From: an uncultured Roseburia sp.
Lineage (GTDB): Bacteria > Bacillota > Clostridia > Lachnospirales > Lachnospiraceae
Length of the DNA stretch: 64,000 bases
Reading direction: 5' to 3'
Assembly (NCBI GenBank): GCA_944380515.1
Contig: CALWHT010000051.1
Span: forward strand, 1 to 64,000
Below, piece after piece: positions 1 to 8,493 of this stretch. The notes beneath the pieces were generated by a model that saw only the letters and a list, made by a program, of their open reading frames with translations, was not told the origin of the DNA and did not search any database. Position 1 is the stretch's first letter. Each line of letters starts with the position of its first letter. Made by a program: the position numbers and the translations under genes.

Positions 1-161
1 TTTACTAACTAAAATTCAATGTTTTTAAAAAACTACTTGATTTTTATATAGTTAGCTCCATAGTTGTAGTGAAATAGTCTAAAATATCTATCGGCTACAA
101 TTATAGATGAAACTCGGAGATCAGGAATTCCGCAGGAATATTTGGCGGTTACGTTTTTTAC

Positions 162-201
162 ATGTGAAAATCATGTTTCGAAGGCGGATAATATATGATA
201 T
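162..201 (+). repeat. 40-bp direct repeat, copy 1 (with extended -10 promoter)
   Basis: This stretch matches 2321-2360 at 36 of 40 positions; the last 21 bases are identical. The end of the repeat carries an extended -10 (TGATATAAT, 196-204) that could drive the downstream short reading frames. The two copies bracket an AT-rich block holding a broken acetyltransferase, a nucleotidyltransferase gene and a gene remnant. They could be duplicated promoter regions or scars of recombination; the sequence does not decide. The rest of 1-362 holds no convincing gene. A 21-codon frame at 237-302 faintly recalls the start of a barstar-type inhibitor, but it is too short to call. Confidence 0.55.
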
Positions 202-362
202 AATTTCTGAAATTGCAGCGTCATAACGTTGAGAGCATGAAGCAGTTTGTAATCAATGGAAGGGACATACTGGATGTGTTCCGGGACCTTTATTTGCTGT
301 GAAATAAGTATTAGAATACCATTTTTATGTTTTCTCACAGGGACAAAATATAGTTTAAATGA

Positions 363-773
363 ATGATTGTTGAAAGCAGATATATTACTGTTTGGGCAAG
401 AGGATTCAGGGGAAATTACAGACGCAGATTTAGAATTGATAAAATCATCGTTGCTTTGCTGATAGTGGAAAAGCCGATGAGTCCGTCATTTATTACAGGA
501 AAAACGGGAACTGTGTTAAATGTTTACACCAAGCCGGAATATCGGAATAAGGGTTATGCAAAGAAATACTGCGTTGTATCCAACGAAGAAATGACAGGAT
601 TAGTGGTATATGAGATCAGGATGGGAATCGGTATTCCTGTTTCCAGACAGGCATTCCATAAATATTTAAAAACAAAGGATGTTCCGTGGAAATGCCAGCC
701 TCTGGCAAATGCTATGTTCAACGTCTGCCGGGAAGATGAATGCAACGATACATATGGAAGAAATTGGTCTTAA
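363..773 (+). pseudogene. Broken GNAT acetyltransferase remnant
   Basis: Only the middle of this frame (about residues 34-66) looks like a protein family. It has the acetyl-CoA-binding motif A region of GNAT N-acetyltransferases, with NVYTKPEYRNKGYAKK matching the usual V-Y-x-x-P-x-Y-R-x-x-G-x-A pattern. The sequence before it reads better in another frame (acidic, family-like), and what follows is not the expected rest of a GNAT domain. I infer one or more frameshifts or a rearrangement. There is no good ribosome site at 363. The last 50 codons (from about 621) form a separate, unrecognised frame running to the stop. It is probably not functional. Confidence 0.35.
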
Positions 774-878
774 TCACAAACCCAAATCAAACGCAAGCCT
801 AATAGTATTACCAAAGCTGAATTGTCCTGTGTTTTGTTATGGAAAAACAATAAGGTATTTAAGGCAGGAGGATTTATT

Positions 879-1949
879 GTGGAAAAACGTAAAGAGATAA
901 ATGAAAAAATAGTAGCTTGGATTATAAATAAAGTAAAAATGGAATATTCGGATGATATTAGTCTTGTTTTGATATACGGATCATATATCAATGGATCTGC
1001 TAACAGTAAATCAGATGTTGATTGCTATTATATTCCGAAAACAGAACATGGATATAATATGGCGGTTGATTTCATTATAGATGGTGTTGGATACGATATA
1101 TTTCCAATCTCTTGGGAACGGGTTGCAGGAATCGCTGATTTGCATGAAAGTTTGTCACCATTGGTTGGAGACGTTCAGATAATTTATTATAGTGATGCCA
1201 GTGATTTGCAGCGTTTTAAAGATTTGCAAGTGAGATTGAAAAGAAATTTTCTGAATGAAGAATATGTCAAAAAAATTGCTGTAAAAAGATGTGAGGACGC
1301 AAATAGAATGTGTCATCAAATGAAGGTAAGTCGTGATGCATCAGAAATTCGAAAAATAGCAGGAAGTACTATTATGACACTGGCAGATGCTGTGGCTGTA
1401 TATAATCATGATTATTATCATTTCGGATTGAAAAAGCAATTTGAAAATCTGCAGAATAATTTTCCTGGTATTCCGAGAGGTATTGTAAATAGTTATAAGA
1501 ATGTAGTTGAGGCAATCAATACAGATGATGTAAAGAAACATACAATGAAGATGTTGAAAGATGTATGTGAATATCTGGATATCACATGTGCTGTCCATGA
1601 AATATCTGAACAAGGGAGTTTAGTAGAAAATAAGTTAGATGTTTCGTGGCTTGCGGGATTGTATGAGGAAACCAGCTCCACATTCAATAAAGTATATGTT
1701 TGTTGTGAAAATGGAAATTATATATTGGCATTTCTTTCGGCAGTATGTTTACAGCGAGATTTAGATGATGCAAGGGAAGCGGGATGTCCTAAATATGATT
1801 TGCTGAGCGATTTTAACTACACAGAACTTTGTAAATTATCTGCAAAAACGAAAGAAATTGAAAAGAATTTCGTGCAGTTAATTACCGAAAATGGTGGGCA
1901 TATTAAAAAATATGATAGCTTTGAACAGTTTGAAATGGCTAAAATATAA
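879..1949 (+). CDS. Nucleotidyltransferase-fold protein
   Basis: This is a 356-residue protein with an N-terminal polymerase-beta-like nucleotidyltransferase domain. The motif GSYINGSANSKSDVD (about residues 28-42) supplies the GS helix turn and the metal-binding aspartates (D-V-D) typical of MNT/KNTase-like enzymes that transfer nucleotides to small molecules, proteins or tRNA. The C-terminal two thirds look helical and HEPN/KNTase-like but are not recognised in detail. I chose the GTG at 879 because AGGAGG lies 7 nt upstream (866-871); an upstream ATG at 822 is in frame but has no ribosome site. No HEPN-type RNase motif is obvious and no toxin partner is adjacent, so a toxin-antitoxin role is possible but unsupported. 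The substrate is unknown. AT-rich base use matches the accessory surroundings. Confidence 0.75.
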   Translation: MEKRKEINEKIVAWIINKVKMEYSDDISLVLIYGSYINGSANSKSDVDCYYIPKTEHGYNMAVDFIIDGVGYDIFPISWERVAGIADLHESLSPLVGDVQIIYYSDASDLQRFKDLQVRLKRNFLNEEYVKKIAVKRCEDANRMCHQMKVSRDASEIRKIAGSTIMTLADAVAVYNHDYYHFGLKKQFENLQNNFPGIPRGIVNSYKNVVEAINTDDVKKHTMKMLKDVCEYLDITCAVHEISEQGSLVENKLDVSWLAGLYEETSSTFNKVYVCCENGNYILAFLSAVCLQRDLDDAREAGCPKYDLLSDFNYTELCKLSAKTKEIEKNFVQLITENGGHIKKYDSFEQFEMAKI

Positions 1950-1983
1950 TAATCAAAGTAATTAGAGAACAAAAGAATGATAG

Positions 1984-2193
1984 AGCAGTATCACCGGTAG
2001 TGCAGCAGTTGTCAAAGCCTTGAATAAATATATAGATACATGGGGAAGCACAAGCGGAGAAGAACAAAATAGAAAATATAGTGAACTATTAAAAGTCATG
2101 CGTGTGGATTTGGGAATAGATAAAAAGTTAAATGAAGATTTCCCAGAAATAGGACTAAGGGATATAATACAGCGAAAAACGCTATTCATATAA
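1984..2193 (+). pseudogene. C-terminal remnant of an unrecognised gene
   Basis: An open stretch of 69 codons has protein-like composition (a helical, charged tail around YSELLKVMRVDLGIDKK) but no start codon near its beginning, and it follows an in-frame TAG at 1981. It reads like the C-terminus of a small conserved protein whose 5' part has been lost. The following 70 nt hold a second short open piece and then a terminator. It supports the view that the first 2.3 kb is a decaying accessory block. Confidence 0.35.
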
Positions 2194-2281
2194 CGTGAGG
2201 GTGGTAGAACCGTAGGTTCAGGCCGTGTTGCTTCTATCATCGAGTAATTTAAAATTACTATATTTAAAAAAAAGATAAAAA

Positions 2282-2319
2282 AGCCGCAATCCCTGAGTAA
2301 TCGGGGGGTGCGGTTTTTG
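2282..2319 (+). terminator. Rho-independent terminator, possibly bidirectional
   Basis: The arms CCGCA (2284-2288) and TGCGG (2309-2313), extended by a CCC/GGG pairing after a short mismatch, are followed by TTTTT. An A-rich run precedes the hairpin, so it may also work leftward. It lies just before the second copy of the 40-bp repeat. Confidence 0.6.
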
Positions 2320-2320
2320 T

Positions 2321-2360
2321 ATGTGAAAATAATATTTAAAAGGCGGATAATATATGATAT
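2321..2360 (+). repeat. 40-bp direct repeat, copy 2
   Basis: This is the partner of 162-201, differing at four positions and starting immediately after a terminator. The -10-like end is weaker here (TATTGT instead of TATAAT). It lies about 100 nt upstream of the gene at 2459 and may be part of its promoter region. Confidence 0.5.
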
Positions 2361-2458
2361 TGTAGTAACGGAAGAATGATTGAAATATAAGTAATTACTC
2401 ACAGGAAACCGGTTAACCTTGCTTACAGGAAAAAAGACAGGAGGCGTTGGTGATATAG

Positions 2459-3484
2459 ATGGATAGGGTAAGAACAGAGGCATCATTAGAGCAATGGGGC
2501 ATACTGTATGAAGCTGCCACACGAATAAAAGAACGGAAACCCTGGGAAAAGTTTTGGGATATGGATTTAATCGGTATCAGATATGGGGCAGAGGAAGATA
2601 CGGTATTTTTCAGTATACTGGGTCGGGGTGGAGACTGCTATGGAATCGTAGTTTATGAAGGATATGAAGGACTCAATAGTTTTTTGATGCTTACAATGCA
2701 GGAGCGTATGAATTTGTCGACGCAGTATGCTATGTCCAGACAGAAAAATCTGACTTGCTATTGGGGTAATCGAGATGAGTTGACGGAGAAACAAAGGAAA
2801 ATTATAAAAGATTTGGGGTATTCCTATCGTGGCAAAAATCAGTGGCTTTATTTTATGTCCTTTGAACCGGGATATTATCCATACAATATGGATGCGGCAG
2901 AAGTGCAGCGAATGAGCGGATATTTGCAGGATTTGGAATTGGCGCTTCAATGTTATGAGGAGAGAAATAAGAAGGTAGATTTTGAAAATGGCAATATGTT
3001 TTTACTCACATTTAGTGGGGATAAGAAAACATGGAATTTTGCAGAAGAGCCATTGCCGTTTACCGCTTTTCAATTTGGAAATTTAATTATTACGGATGAC
3101 GAATTGCTTGCTGATTTGGAGCAAGTGCCCAGCTGCAGTGCGATCTTAGAAGCAGACATAGCAGTTATGGGGGCAAAGGTTACCGATAAAAAATATAGCC
3201 GCCCGGCAAACCCTTCTATAGTTCTTCTTGGGGATGCTGAGTCAGGCACAATCATTCATTTTGAAATGTCAGAACCGGATGACGATCCGGTTGTGATGCT
3301 TGCGGAAATCGTGCTGAATTTCATTTTTCAATATGGCATTCCAAAAGAGATCAGGGTTTCAAACGTGATAGCAGAAGCTGCACTTGAGCAGATTTGTGGG
3401 ATATGTGGAAGCAAACTTCGCAGGATAAAAAGGTTGAAGGGACTGGATTCTTTCTGTGAGAGTATGTATCGGTTTGGCCTATAA
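2459..3484 (+). CDS. Conserved protein of unknown function (DUF7309/DUF6930-like)
   Basis: This 341-residue soluble protein has no signal peptide or membrane segment. The N-terminal half (WGILYEAATRIKERKPW, then a region around IRYGAEEDTVFFSILGRGG) resembles the conserved domain of proteins annotated DUF7309, often found with a C-terminal DUF6930-type domain. The C-terminal part (residues about 220-340) has an alternating pattern ending in a CGICGSKLRRIKRLKGLD segment. I know no biochemical role. The start is fixed by AGGAGG about 15 nt upstream, because nearer in-frame GTG/TTG codons run into a TAG at 2456. The family naming is from memory and should be treated as tentative. Confidence 0.65.
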   Translation: MDRVRTEASLEQWGILYEAATRIKERKPWEKFWDMDLIGIRYGAEEDTVFFSILGRGGDCYGIVVYEGYEGLNSFLMLTMQERMNLSTQYAMSRQKNLTCYWGNRDELTEKQRKIIKDLGYSYRGKNQWLYFMSFEPGYYPYNMDAAEVQRMSGYLQDLELALQCYEERNKKVDFENGNMFLLTFSGDKKTWNFAEEPLPFTAFQFGNLIITDDELLADLEQVPSCSAILEADIAVMGAKVTDKKYSRPANPSIVLLGDAESGTIIHFEMSEPDDDPVVMLAEIVLNFIFQYGIPKEIRVSNVIAEAALEQICGICGSKLRRIKRLKGLDSFCESMYRFGL

Positions 3485-3549
3485 TTTTTCATATATTTCA
3501 GAGGAAAGGTGTACCGCGGCCTGTTGATGAAAAAGAGAACCATGAGAGG

Positions 3550-3822
3550 ATGAAGAATGATATGCTAATTAGAGACATGGAGCTACAGGATTTTGAAAAA
3601 GTGAATACGGTGCTGCGGGAGGTACATGCGCTGCATGTGACAAACCGCCCGGATTTATATATAGATGTGGAAGAACCCTATGCCAGAGATAAATTCGAGA
3701 CAGATATAAAAAATGAAAACATGATTACCGTTTTAGCGGAAGAAAATGGTGAAATCATGGGAATTTGCATGGCGGCGTTTCGGGAAAGTGTTCAGCGTTT
3801 TGTGCTGGAGAAAAAATTATAA
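3550..3822 (+). pseudogene. Truncated GNAT acetyltransferase (N-terminal half)
   Basis: The 90 residues match the beginning of a GNAT N-acetyltransferase: the opening MLIRDMELQDFEKVNTVLRE and the strand around MITVLAEENGEIMGICMAAF. The protein stops before the acetyl-CoA pyrophosphate loop (R/Q-x-x-G-x-G/A), so it should not be catalytic as it stands; a typical member has about 150 residues. The frame ends 33 nt before the thioesterase gene, suggesting a deletion that removed the C-terminal half. Confidence 0.55.
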
Positions 3823-3855
3823 GCTTCAAAAAGAGCATGACTGACGGAGAAAATA

Positions 3856-4272
3856 ATGACAGAAAAAAAGAAATTACACGAATTGATAGAAAGAAATCCC
3901 TTTGCGAATCATATCGGGATGGAATTATTGGAGGTAGAGAAGGGCTTTGCGAAAGGGCGTATCCGTTTGGAAAAGGAATACACCAATATTTACGGAGGCA
4001 TGCACGGCGGCTGCTCCTATGCGCTGGCAGATACCTTAGCGGGAATCGCGGCGGCATCCTACGGCAGATATGTGACGACGGTGGGAGGAAGCATGAATTA
4101 TCTGCTGCCGGTGGCCGATACGGAATATGTATACTGCGAGGCAAAGGCGGTGCGGCAGGGAAACACGGTAGGAGTATATGACGTCGTGATTACGAACGAC
4201 GCGGGAGATGTTTTGTGCAATGGAAGCTTTACCTATTACCGCCTGAAAAAGGAAATAGAGTGGGAAGTATGA
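3856..4272 (+). CDS. PaaI-family hotdog thioesterase
   Basis: At 138 residues this is the usual size for a single-hotdog acyl-CoA thioesterase. The family core is visible: NPFANHIGMELLEVEKG at the start, then GGMHGGCSYALADTLAG (about residues 44-60), the helix that holds the active-site region, and a final beta-strand block. Family members hydrolyse acyl- or aryl-CoA thioesters in the cytoplasm; the substrate here is unknown. GGAG lies about 10 nt before the ATG. The MoxR gene follows 43 nt later, so the two may share a transcript, though a functional link is not evident. Confidence 0.85.
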   Translation: MTEKKKLHELIERNPFANHIGMELLEVEKGFAKGRIRLEKEYTNIYGGMHGGCSYALADTLAGIAAASYGRYVTTVGGSMNYLLPVADTEYVYCEAKAVRQGNTVGVYDVVITNDAGDVLCNGSFTYYRLKKEIEWEV

Positions 4273-4315
4273 CGCAGGCCCGCGGGCAGAGTGCGAAAAA
4301 GGAGGAAGACGGCAG

Positions 4316-5275
4316 ATGGAAGGGGTATTTGACAGAATACGTAAAAATATCAGCAGAGTTATGATCGGAAAAGAGGAAGTGATTGAGCTGCTGCTGGCAG
4401 CGTTGGCGGCAGGAGGACACGTGCTGCTGGAGGATGTGCCGGGGACGGGAAAAACAGTGCTTGCAAAGGCCCTTGCGAAATCCATGGACTTTCGGTTTGG
4501 CAGAGTGCAGTTTACGCCGGACCTGTTGCCGAGCGATGTGACGGGGCTTTCCTATTATCATCAGGAAAAAGGCGCTTTTGTCTTTCGGGAGGGCCCTGTA
4601 TTTGCCAATCTGCTGTTGGCGGATGAGATAAACCGTGCCACTCCGCGGACACAGGCAAGTCTGCTCGAGTGCATGGCGGAGGGCCAGGTGACGGTGGACG
4701 GGCAGACCAGAAAGCTGGAGGAACCGTTTTTTGTCATTGCCACAGAGAATCCTGTGGAGACGATTGGCTGTTTCCCGCTGCCGGAGGCCCAGCTGGACCG
4801 CTTTTTAATGAAGCTTTCGATGGGCGGTTTGAGCGCGGCGGAGGAGCGTACACTCATTGACAGATACATAGACGCGGAGCCGCTGCAAACGCTGCAGCCG
4901 GTCTGCACCAAAGAGGAAGTGCAGAACCTTCAGGCGGAGTGCCGCAAAGTGTTTGTGCATGAGGACCTGCGTGATTATATCGTAAGGCTTGTGCAGGAGA
5001 CCAGAAAAAGTACGGCCGCGCCGGCAGGCGGGCTTTCATCTGCGGGTGTAAGCCCGAGAGGCACGCTTGCACTCCTGCGGGCATCCCAGGGCCTGGCGCT
5101 GGTAGCCGGCAGGGATTATGTTGTGCCGGAGGATATCAAAAAGGCGGCGGTTCCGGTATTGGCGCACCGGCTGTTGGCGGAGGATGCGGATGACGCGCAG
5201 AAGGCGGCGGTCATAAAACGGCTGCTGGAGGCGGTAGCCGTGCCGACCGAGGATTGGGGAAGGCGGCTGGATTAA
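4316..5275 (+). CDS. MoxR-type AAA+ ATPase
   Basis: This 319-residue ATPase of the MoxR branch acts as a chaperone-like factor for neighbouring DUF58/VWA proteins. Visible motifs are Walker A (DVPGTGKT, about residues 39-46), Walker B with the family signature LLADEINRATPRTQ (about 101-114), the sensor-1 strand FVIATENPVE, and the C-terminal lid with SPRG (about 242). It is the first gene of a tight unit with DUF58 and a membrane protein. GGAGG lies just upstream of the ATG. In this family the ATPase, DUF58 protein and often a transglutaminase are co-transcribed; no transglutaminase is present here. Confidence 0.93.
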   Translation: MEGVFDRIRKNISRVMIGKEEVIELLLAALAAGGHVLLEDVPGTGKTVLAKALAKSMDFRFGRVQFTPDLLPSDVTGLSYYHQEKGAFVFREGPVFANLLLADEINRATPRTQASLLECMAEGQVTVDGQTRKLEEPFFVIATENPVETIGCFPLPEAQLDRFLMKLSMGGLSAAEERTLIDRYIDAEPLQTLQPVCTKEEVQNLQAECRKVFVHEDLRDYIVRLVQETRKSTAAPAGGLSSAGVSPRGTLALLRASQGLALVAGRDYVVPEDIKKAAVPVLAHRLLAEDADDAQKAAVIKRLLEAVAVPTEDWGRRLD

Positions 5276-5277
5276 GC

Positions 5278-6402
5278 ATGATAGTGATACTGTTTGCAGG
5301 TCTTTTTCTGGTGACGTTCCTGTGGAATTATAATTACAGGAAAAAATGGAACAGGGACATGGAAGTATGGCTTGCCTTTGAGGAGTATTCCGTCTATGCC
5401 GGAGGTGAGGCGCATCTGAAGGAACGGGTGGAGAATGCCAAAAGGCTCCCGCTTCCGGTTCTTGAGGTGATGTTTTGCATGAAAAAGGCGTTGGTTTTTC
5501 GCGATATGGAAAATACATCTGTCAGCGATAATACCTATAAAAGAGATGTGTTTTCTCTGCTGGGCAGGCAGCGGATTACGAGAACACTGACAGTAAAGTG
5601 TACGAAACGGGGCTGTTATTCGATAAAATCGGTGGACTGCGTATCCTTTTCTCTTTTGCATGACAGAAAATATATGTGTTCCTTTCCGGTAGACGCCAGG
5701 CTTTTTGTTTATGCGGCGCGTGTCGATGTGTCGGGGATTATGACTGCCTGCGAAAAGCTGATGGGTGCGGCCCAGTGCGCACGCAGACTCTATGAGGACC
5801 CGTTCGCGTTTTCGGGTATCCGGGAATACACCGTGACCGACCCGATGCGGACGGTCAACTGGAAAGCCAGCGCGAGGACGGGAGAGCTGATGGTCAATAC
5901 ATTTGAGTCGACGCTGACGCGGCGCGTCATGCTCTATCTGGATTTGACAGACGATGGAATTTTAAGGCAGGAAGGGCTTTACGAAGAAGGTGTTTCCGTT
6001 GCCGCCTCCCTTGCACAGCGGCTGCTGGGAAGGGGGATGGAGGTAGGAATCCTCACAAATGTCCGGGGCGAGGACAAAAAACTATGCGGTTTTGCACCGA
6101 AAGCGGGGAAAAGCCAGCTTATCGCTATCGAAGAGTTTTTGGCGGAGCGGGAGGACGGAGAGCGGACAGAAAGCTTTGCGCAAATGCTCCTTGAGGCGGA
6201 GGAAATGTCGGAACGGCAGCGTGAGGATGCCGTGGCGGTCGTAATTTCAAAAAATACAGCGCCGGAAAATGTAAAAGCGATTCAAAGCTTTCTCACAAAA
6301 GAAGCAGGGGTATGGGTGCTGCCGTTTTGGCCAGACCAGGTGCCTGTGATAGAGTACACAGGTGGAATTTCAGTGATATGGCGGGAGGTGCAGCGGATAT
6401 GA
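5278..6402 (+). CDS. DUF58 domain protein
   Basis: This 374-residue protein starts with one membrane segment (residues 1-15, IVILFAGLFLVTFLW) followed by a soluble region. The DUF58 signature is clear: SGIREYTVTDPMRTVNWKAS (about residues 179-198). Its C-terminal half has the VWA-like fold typical of these proteins. The ATG at 5278 lies 3 nt after the MoxR stop; a TTG at 5254 is possible but less likely. The stop overlaps the next start (ATGA), indicating translational coupling. MoxR/DUF58 pairs are associated with envelope functions and complex assembly, but the particular target here is unknown. Confidence 0.9.
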   Translation: MIVILFAGLFLVTFLWNYNYRKKWNRDMEVWLAFEEYSVYAGGEAHLKERVENAKRLPLPVLEVMFCMKKALVFRDMENTSVSDNTYKRDVFSLLGRQRITRTLTVKCTKRGCYSIKSVDCVSFSLLHDRKYMCSFPVDARLFVYAARVDVSGIMTACEKLMGAAQCARRLYEDPFAFSGIREYTVTDPMRTVNWKASARTGELMVNTFESTLTRRVMLYLDLTDDGILRQEGLYEEGVSVAASLAQRLLGRGMEVGILTNVRGEDKKLCGFAPKAGKSQLIAIEEFLAEREDGERTESFAQMLLEAEEMSERQREDAVAVVISKNTAPENVKAIQSFLTKEAGVWVLPFWPDQVPVIEYTGGISVIWREVQRI

Positions 6403-7625
6403 GAGGCAGGATAAGAAGAATAGCGGGATGGCTCCATGCCGTGCTGCTCCTTGCATCGGTACTGCCCGTATTTTATGCGCTTGGCAGGGAACAGACAGAG
6501 CAGGCAGAGGGCACATTGTATGTAAAATGCCTGGTCATTGCAGTTCCGGTCGTGCTCTCCGATTTTCTTTCAAGAAGATGCCGAAAAATCTGGCAATATA
6601 TCGTTGGAAGCGCGGCGCTTCTGGCGCTTACCGGGTTTGGGGCATGGCAGCTTGGAGCGTCGATGACGGGTGATTTTCGTGCAGTGTATACGTTTTATCT
6701 TCTGCTGGAAACGGCGGTTGTATTGGCTGTCAGATTTGCCGACCGCCTCGGCGAGCGGGCGGCGAGAAAGTCGGCGGAGCAGGGGGAGACGGACCGGCGG
6801 CCGCCCTACCGCCTTTTGGACACGCCGGAGTTTCCGGTTTTGATTTATTTTTTCCTGATGTATATACTTGGAAAAAATATTGCAAGCGCCGTTCTCTGCG
6901 ATGCGGCCGCGGTGAGTACGGTCCTCTACTTTTTTGCAGCTGTCTGCTGGCATTATATCGGTGAAACGGAGCAATATCTTTCTTGGCATAAAAGGGTCAG
7001 CCATCTCCCGGGAAAACGGATTTACGGGATTGGTGCTCTGGTGCTCGGAGGCCTTGCGCTTGCGCTGCTTCCGTTTGTACTCGTTACCGCGCTTACTGCT
7101 TCCCACAGGCAGTACCGTGATATTCGAAACTGGAATTGGAAGATTCACATTGAGCCGGAGGAATTTCTGCCGGAAACCGGCTTAGACGGAGGAGCGGAGA
7201 TTTCGGAGGAGCTGCTCTCGCAGCTTCAGGGGGGGGCAAAGCCGCCGGAATGGCTGAACACGCTTTTCTATGGCATTGGAATCCTTATATTTTTGGCCTG
7301 CGTAGCGGCGGCGGTAAAGGCGCTGCGGAATTTGTCGCGGACCTTTCGGGAAAACCGGGACGAGAACGGGGACATCGTTGAGGATTTGGGAGAGGAGCCT
7401 TCAGCTGTCGAAACCGTAAAGCCGGTACGCGCACAGGGCCCGGAGACAGAGCGTGAAAAAATCCGCAGACAGTATCGGAAAACCATAAGGAGGCACCGAA
7501 AGGAAAAGCCGAAGCCCTCGGCGACGCCGTCCGAAATCGAGGAGGCGGCAGGGCTTTCGGACAGCCGGGAAATGGGAGAATTACATGAGCGCTATGAGTG
7601 GGCGAGGTATAGCAAGACGGATTGA
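6399..7625 (+). CDS. Multi-pass membrane protein of the MoxR/DUF58 operon
   Basis: A 408-residue protein begins with a series of hydrophobic segments (several within residues 10-130 and again near 150-230) and has a further segment near residue 300 (ILIFLACVAAAVKAL). A charged cytoplasmic tail is rich in K, R and E and ends GELHERYEWARYSKTD, a tail similar to DUF4129-type proteins. I do not recognise the membrane part. The start at 6399 is supported by GGGAGG (6383-6388) and by overlap with the DUF58 stop. It occupies the place where a transglutaminase/DUF4129 protein is often found in such operons. Confidence 0.7.
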   Translation: MRGRIRRIAGWLHAVLLLASVLPVFYALGREQTEQAEGTLYVKCLVIAVPVVLSDFLSRRCRKIWQYIVGSAALLALTGFGAWQLGASMTGDFRAVYTFYLLLETAVVLAVRFADRLGERAARKSAEQGETDRRPPYRLLDTPEFPVLIYFFLMYILGKNIASAVLCDAAAVSTVLYFFAAVCWHYIGETEQYLSWHKRVSHLPGKRIYGIGALVLGGLALALLPFVLVTALTASHRQYRDIRNWNWKIHIEPEEFLPETGLDGGAEISEELLSQLQGGAKPPEWLNTLFYGIGILIFLACVAAAVKALRNLSRTFRENRDENGDIVEDLGEEPSAVETVKPVRAQGPETEREKIRRQYRKTIRRHRKEKPKPSATPSEIEEAAGLSDSREMGELHERYEWARYSKTD

Positions 7626-7747
7626 TTATTTGTGATTTCTTTTTAACAATGCCTGGATGCTGTGCAGATAATTACCCTAAATAAACTACAAATATAGGCC
7701 ATACGAAAAAAAACGAAATGTAAGCGATTACATGTGTGTCGGAGTGA

Positions 7748-7777
7748 TTGACATAATACTTTAATATTTTATATAAT
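7748..7777 (+). promoter_or_regulatory. Sigma-A promoter of the HD-GYP / matrix operon
   Basis: TTGACA (7748-7753), an 18-nt spacer and TATAAT (7772-7777) give a near-consensus promoter. Transcription would start near 7784, which leaves almost no leader for an ATG at 7793 and favours the GTG at 7826. No terminator is visible between this point and 28217, so it may drive the whole 20-kb cluster. Confidence 0.75.
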
Positions 7778-7825
7778 AAATACAATTTAGAAATGATAAC
7801 GATTTGTTGTTGTGGGGGCATACAA

Positions 7826-8467
7826 GTGATAGTGCATGACAGGAATGAAGTAAAACCTTCCGAGATAGGGTGCTTTCCTGATTTGAAAGCACTTTGGAGT
7901 ACATTTCCAAGAAGCATGAGATTACATATGGAGCGTGTGGGGAAATATGCTGATGTAATGTGTCGGTATATGGCAGAAAACAACATAGAAGATATGAACA
8001 ACAGGGTGGGGCAGGATTTCCTTTCAGTAAGCAGGGAGATTTTTGCCCTTCATGACATTGGCAGGCATTATATTCCGTTCGCACTGTTGAATAAGGTTGG
8101 AGAACTCACACCGGAAGAAACGGAGTTTATCAGGAATCACACTGTTTTTGCGCGGCGCGCAATCAGAAGCATCTATCAGAAGCCTTATTCTGACGACATA
8201 ATGCAAAAATGGGAAGAAATTGCGGTTTATCATCACGAACGCTTCGATGGGACGGGGTATCCCCGGCAGCTTCGCGGTGAGGATATCCCTCTCGGCGCAC
8301 GTATCTGTGCCATTGCAGATGCTTATGATGGGATAGTAAGCTGGAAGCCCTATAAGAAAAAGCAGACAACCAGAGAGGAAGCAGTTGAGATAATAAAGAG
8401 CGAGGCAGGGAAACAGTTTCAGCCGGAGTTGGTAGAAGTTTTTGTAAAATGTACGGTATGGTTTTAA
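7826..8467 (+). CDS. HD-GYP domain protein (probable c-di-GMP phosphodiesterase)
   Basis: About 213 residues, nearly all one HD-GYP domain. The motifs are HDIGRHYIP (HD dyad and following region), LLNKVGELTPEE, an isolated H in IRNHTVFA, HHERFDGTGYP (canonical HHExxDGxGYP) and ARICAIADAYD. Such enzymes hydrolyse cyclic di-GMP, or in some cases cGAMP. No receiver, PAS or membrane domain is attached; only about 30 residues precede the domain. I prefer the GTG at 7826 because a GGGGG ribosome site lies upstream, while the ATG at 7793 sits only about 9 nt after the predicted transcription start. The next gene starts 26 nt after the stop, so it is the likely first gene of the secretion/matrix operon. 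Confidence 0.85.
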   Translation: MIVHDRNEVKPSEIGCFPDLKALWSTFPRSMRLHMERVGKYADVMCRYMAENNIEDMNNRVGQDFLSVSREIFALHDIGRHYIPFALLNKVGELTPEETEFIRNHTVFARRAIRSIYQKPYSDDIMQKWEEIAVYHHERFDGTGYPRQLRGEDIPLGARICAIADAYDGIVSWKPYKKKQTTREEAVEIIKSEAGKQFQPELVEVFVKCTVWF

Positions 8468-8493
8468 AAAGGAAAATCATGGGGAATTAGTTT

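Noticed and set aside
879..1949. MNT/HEPN toxin-antitoxin pair
   Set aside because: The nucleotidyltransferase domain is there, but no separate HEPN gene or RxxxxH motif is seen next to it.
1962..2522. 186-residue leftward frame
   Set aside because: It crosses a terminator and a repeat and reads antisense through the remnant at 1984-2193; its composition is not protein-like.
7626..7825. c-di-GMP riboswitch before the HD-GYP gene
   Set aside because: The predicted transcript start leaves only about 40 nt of leader, too short, and no conserved block is visible.
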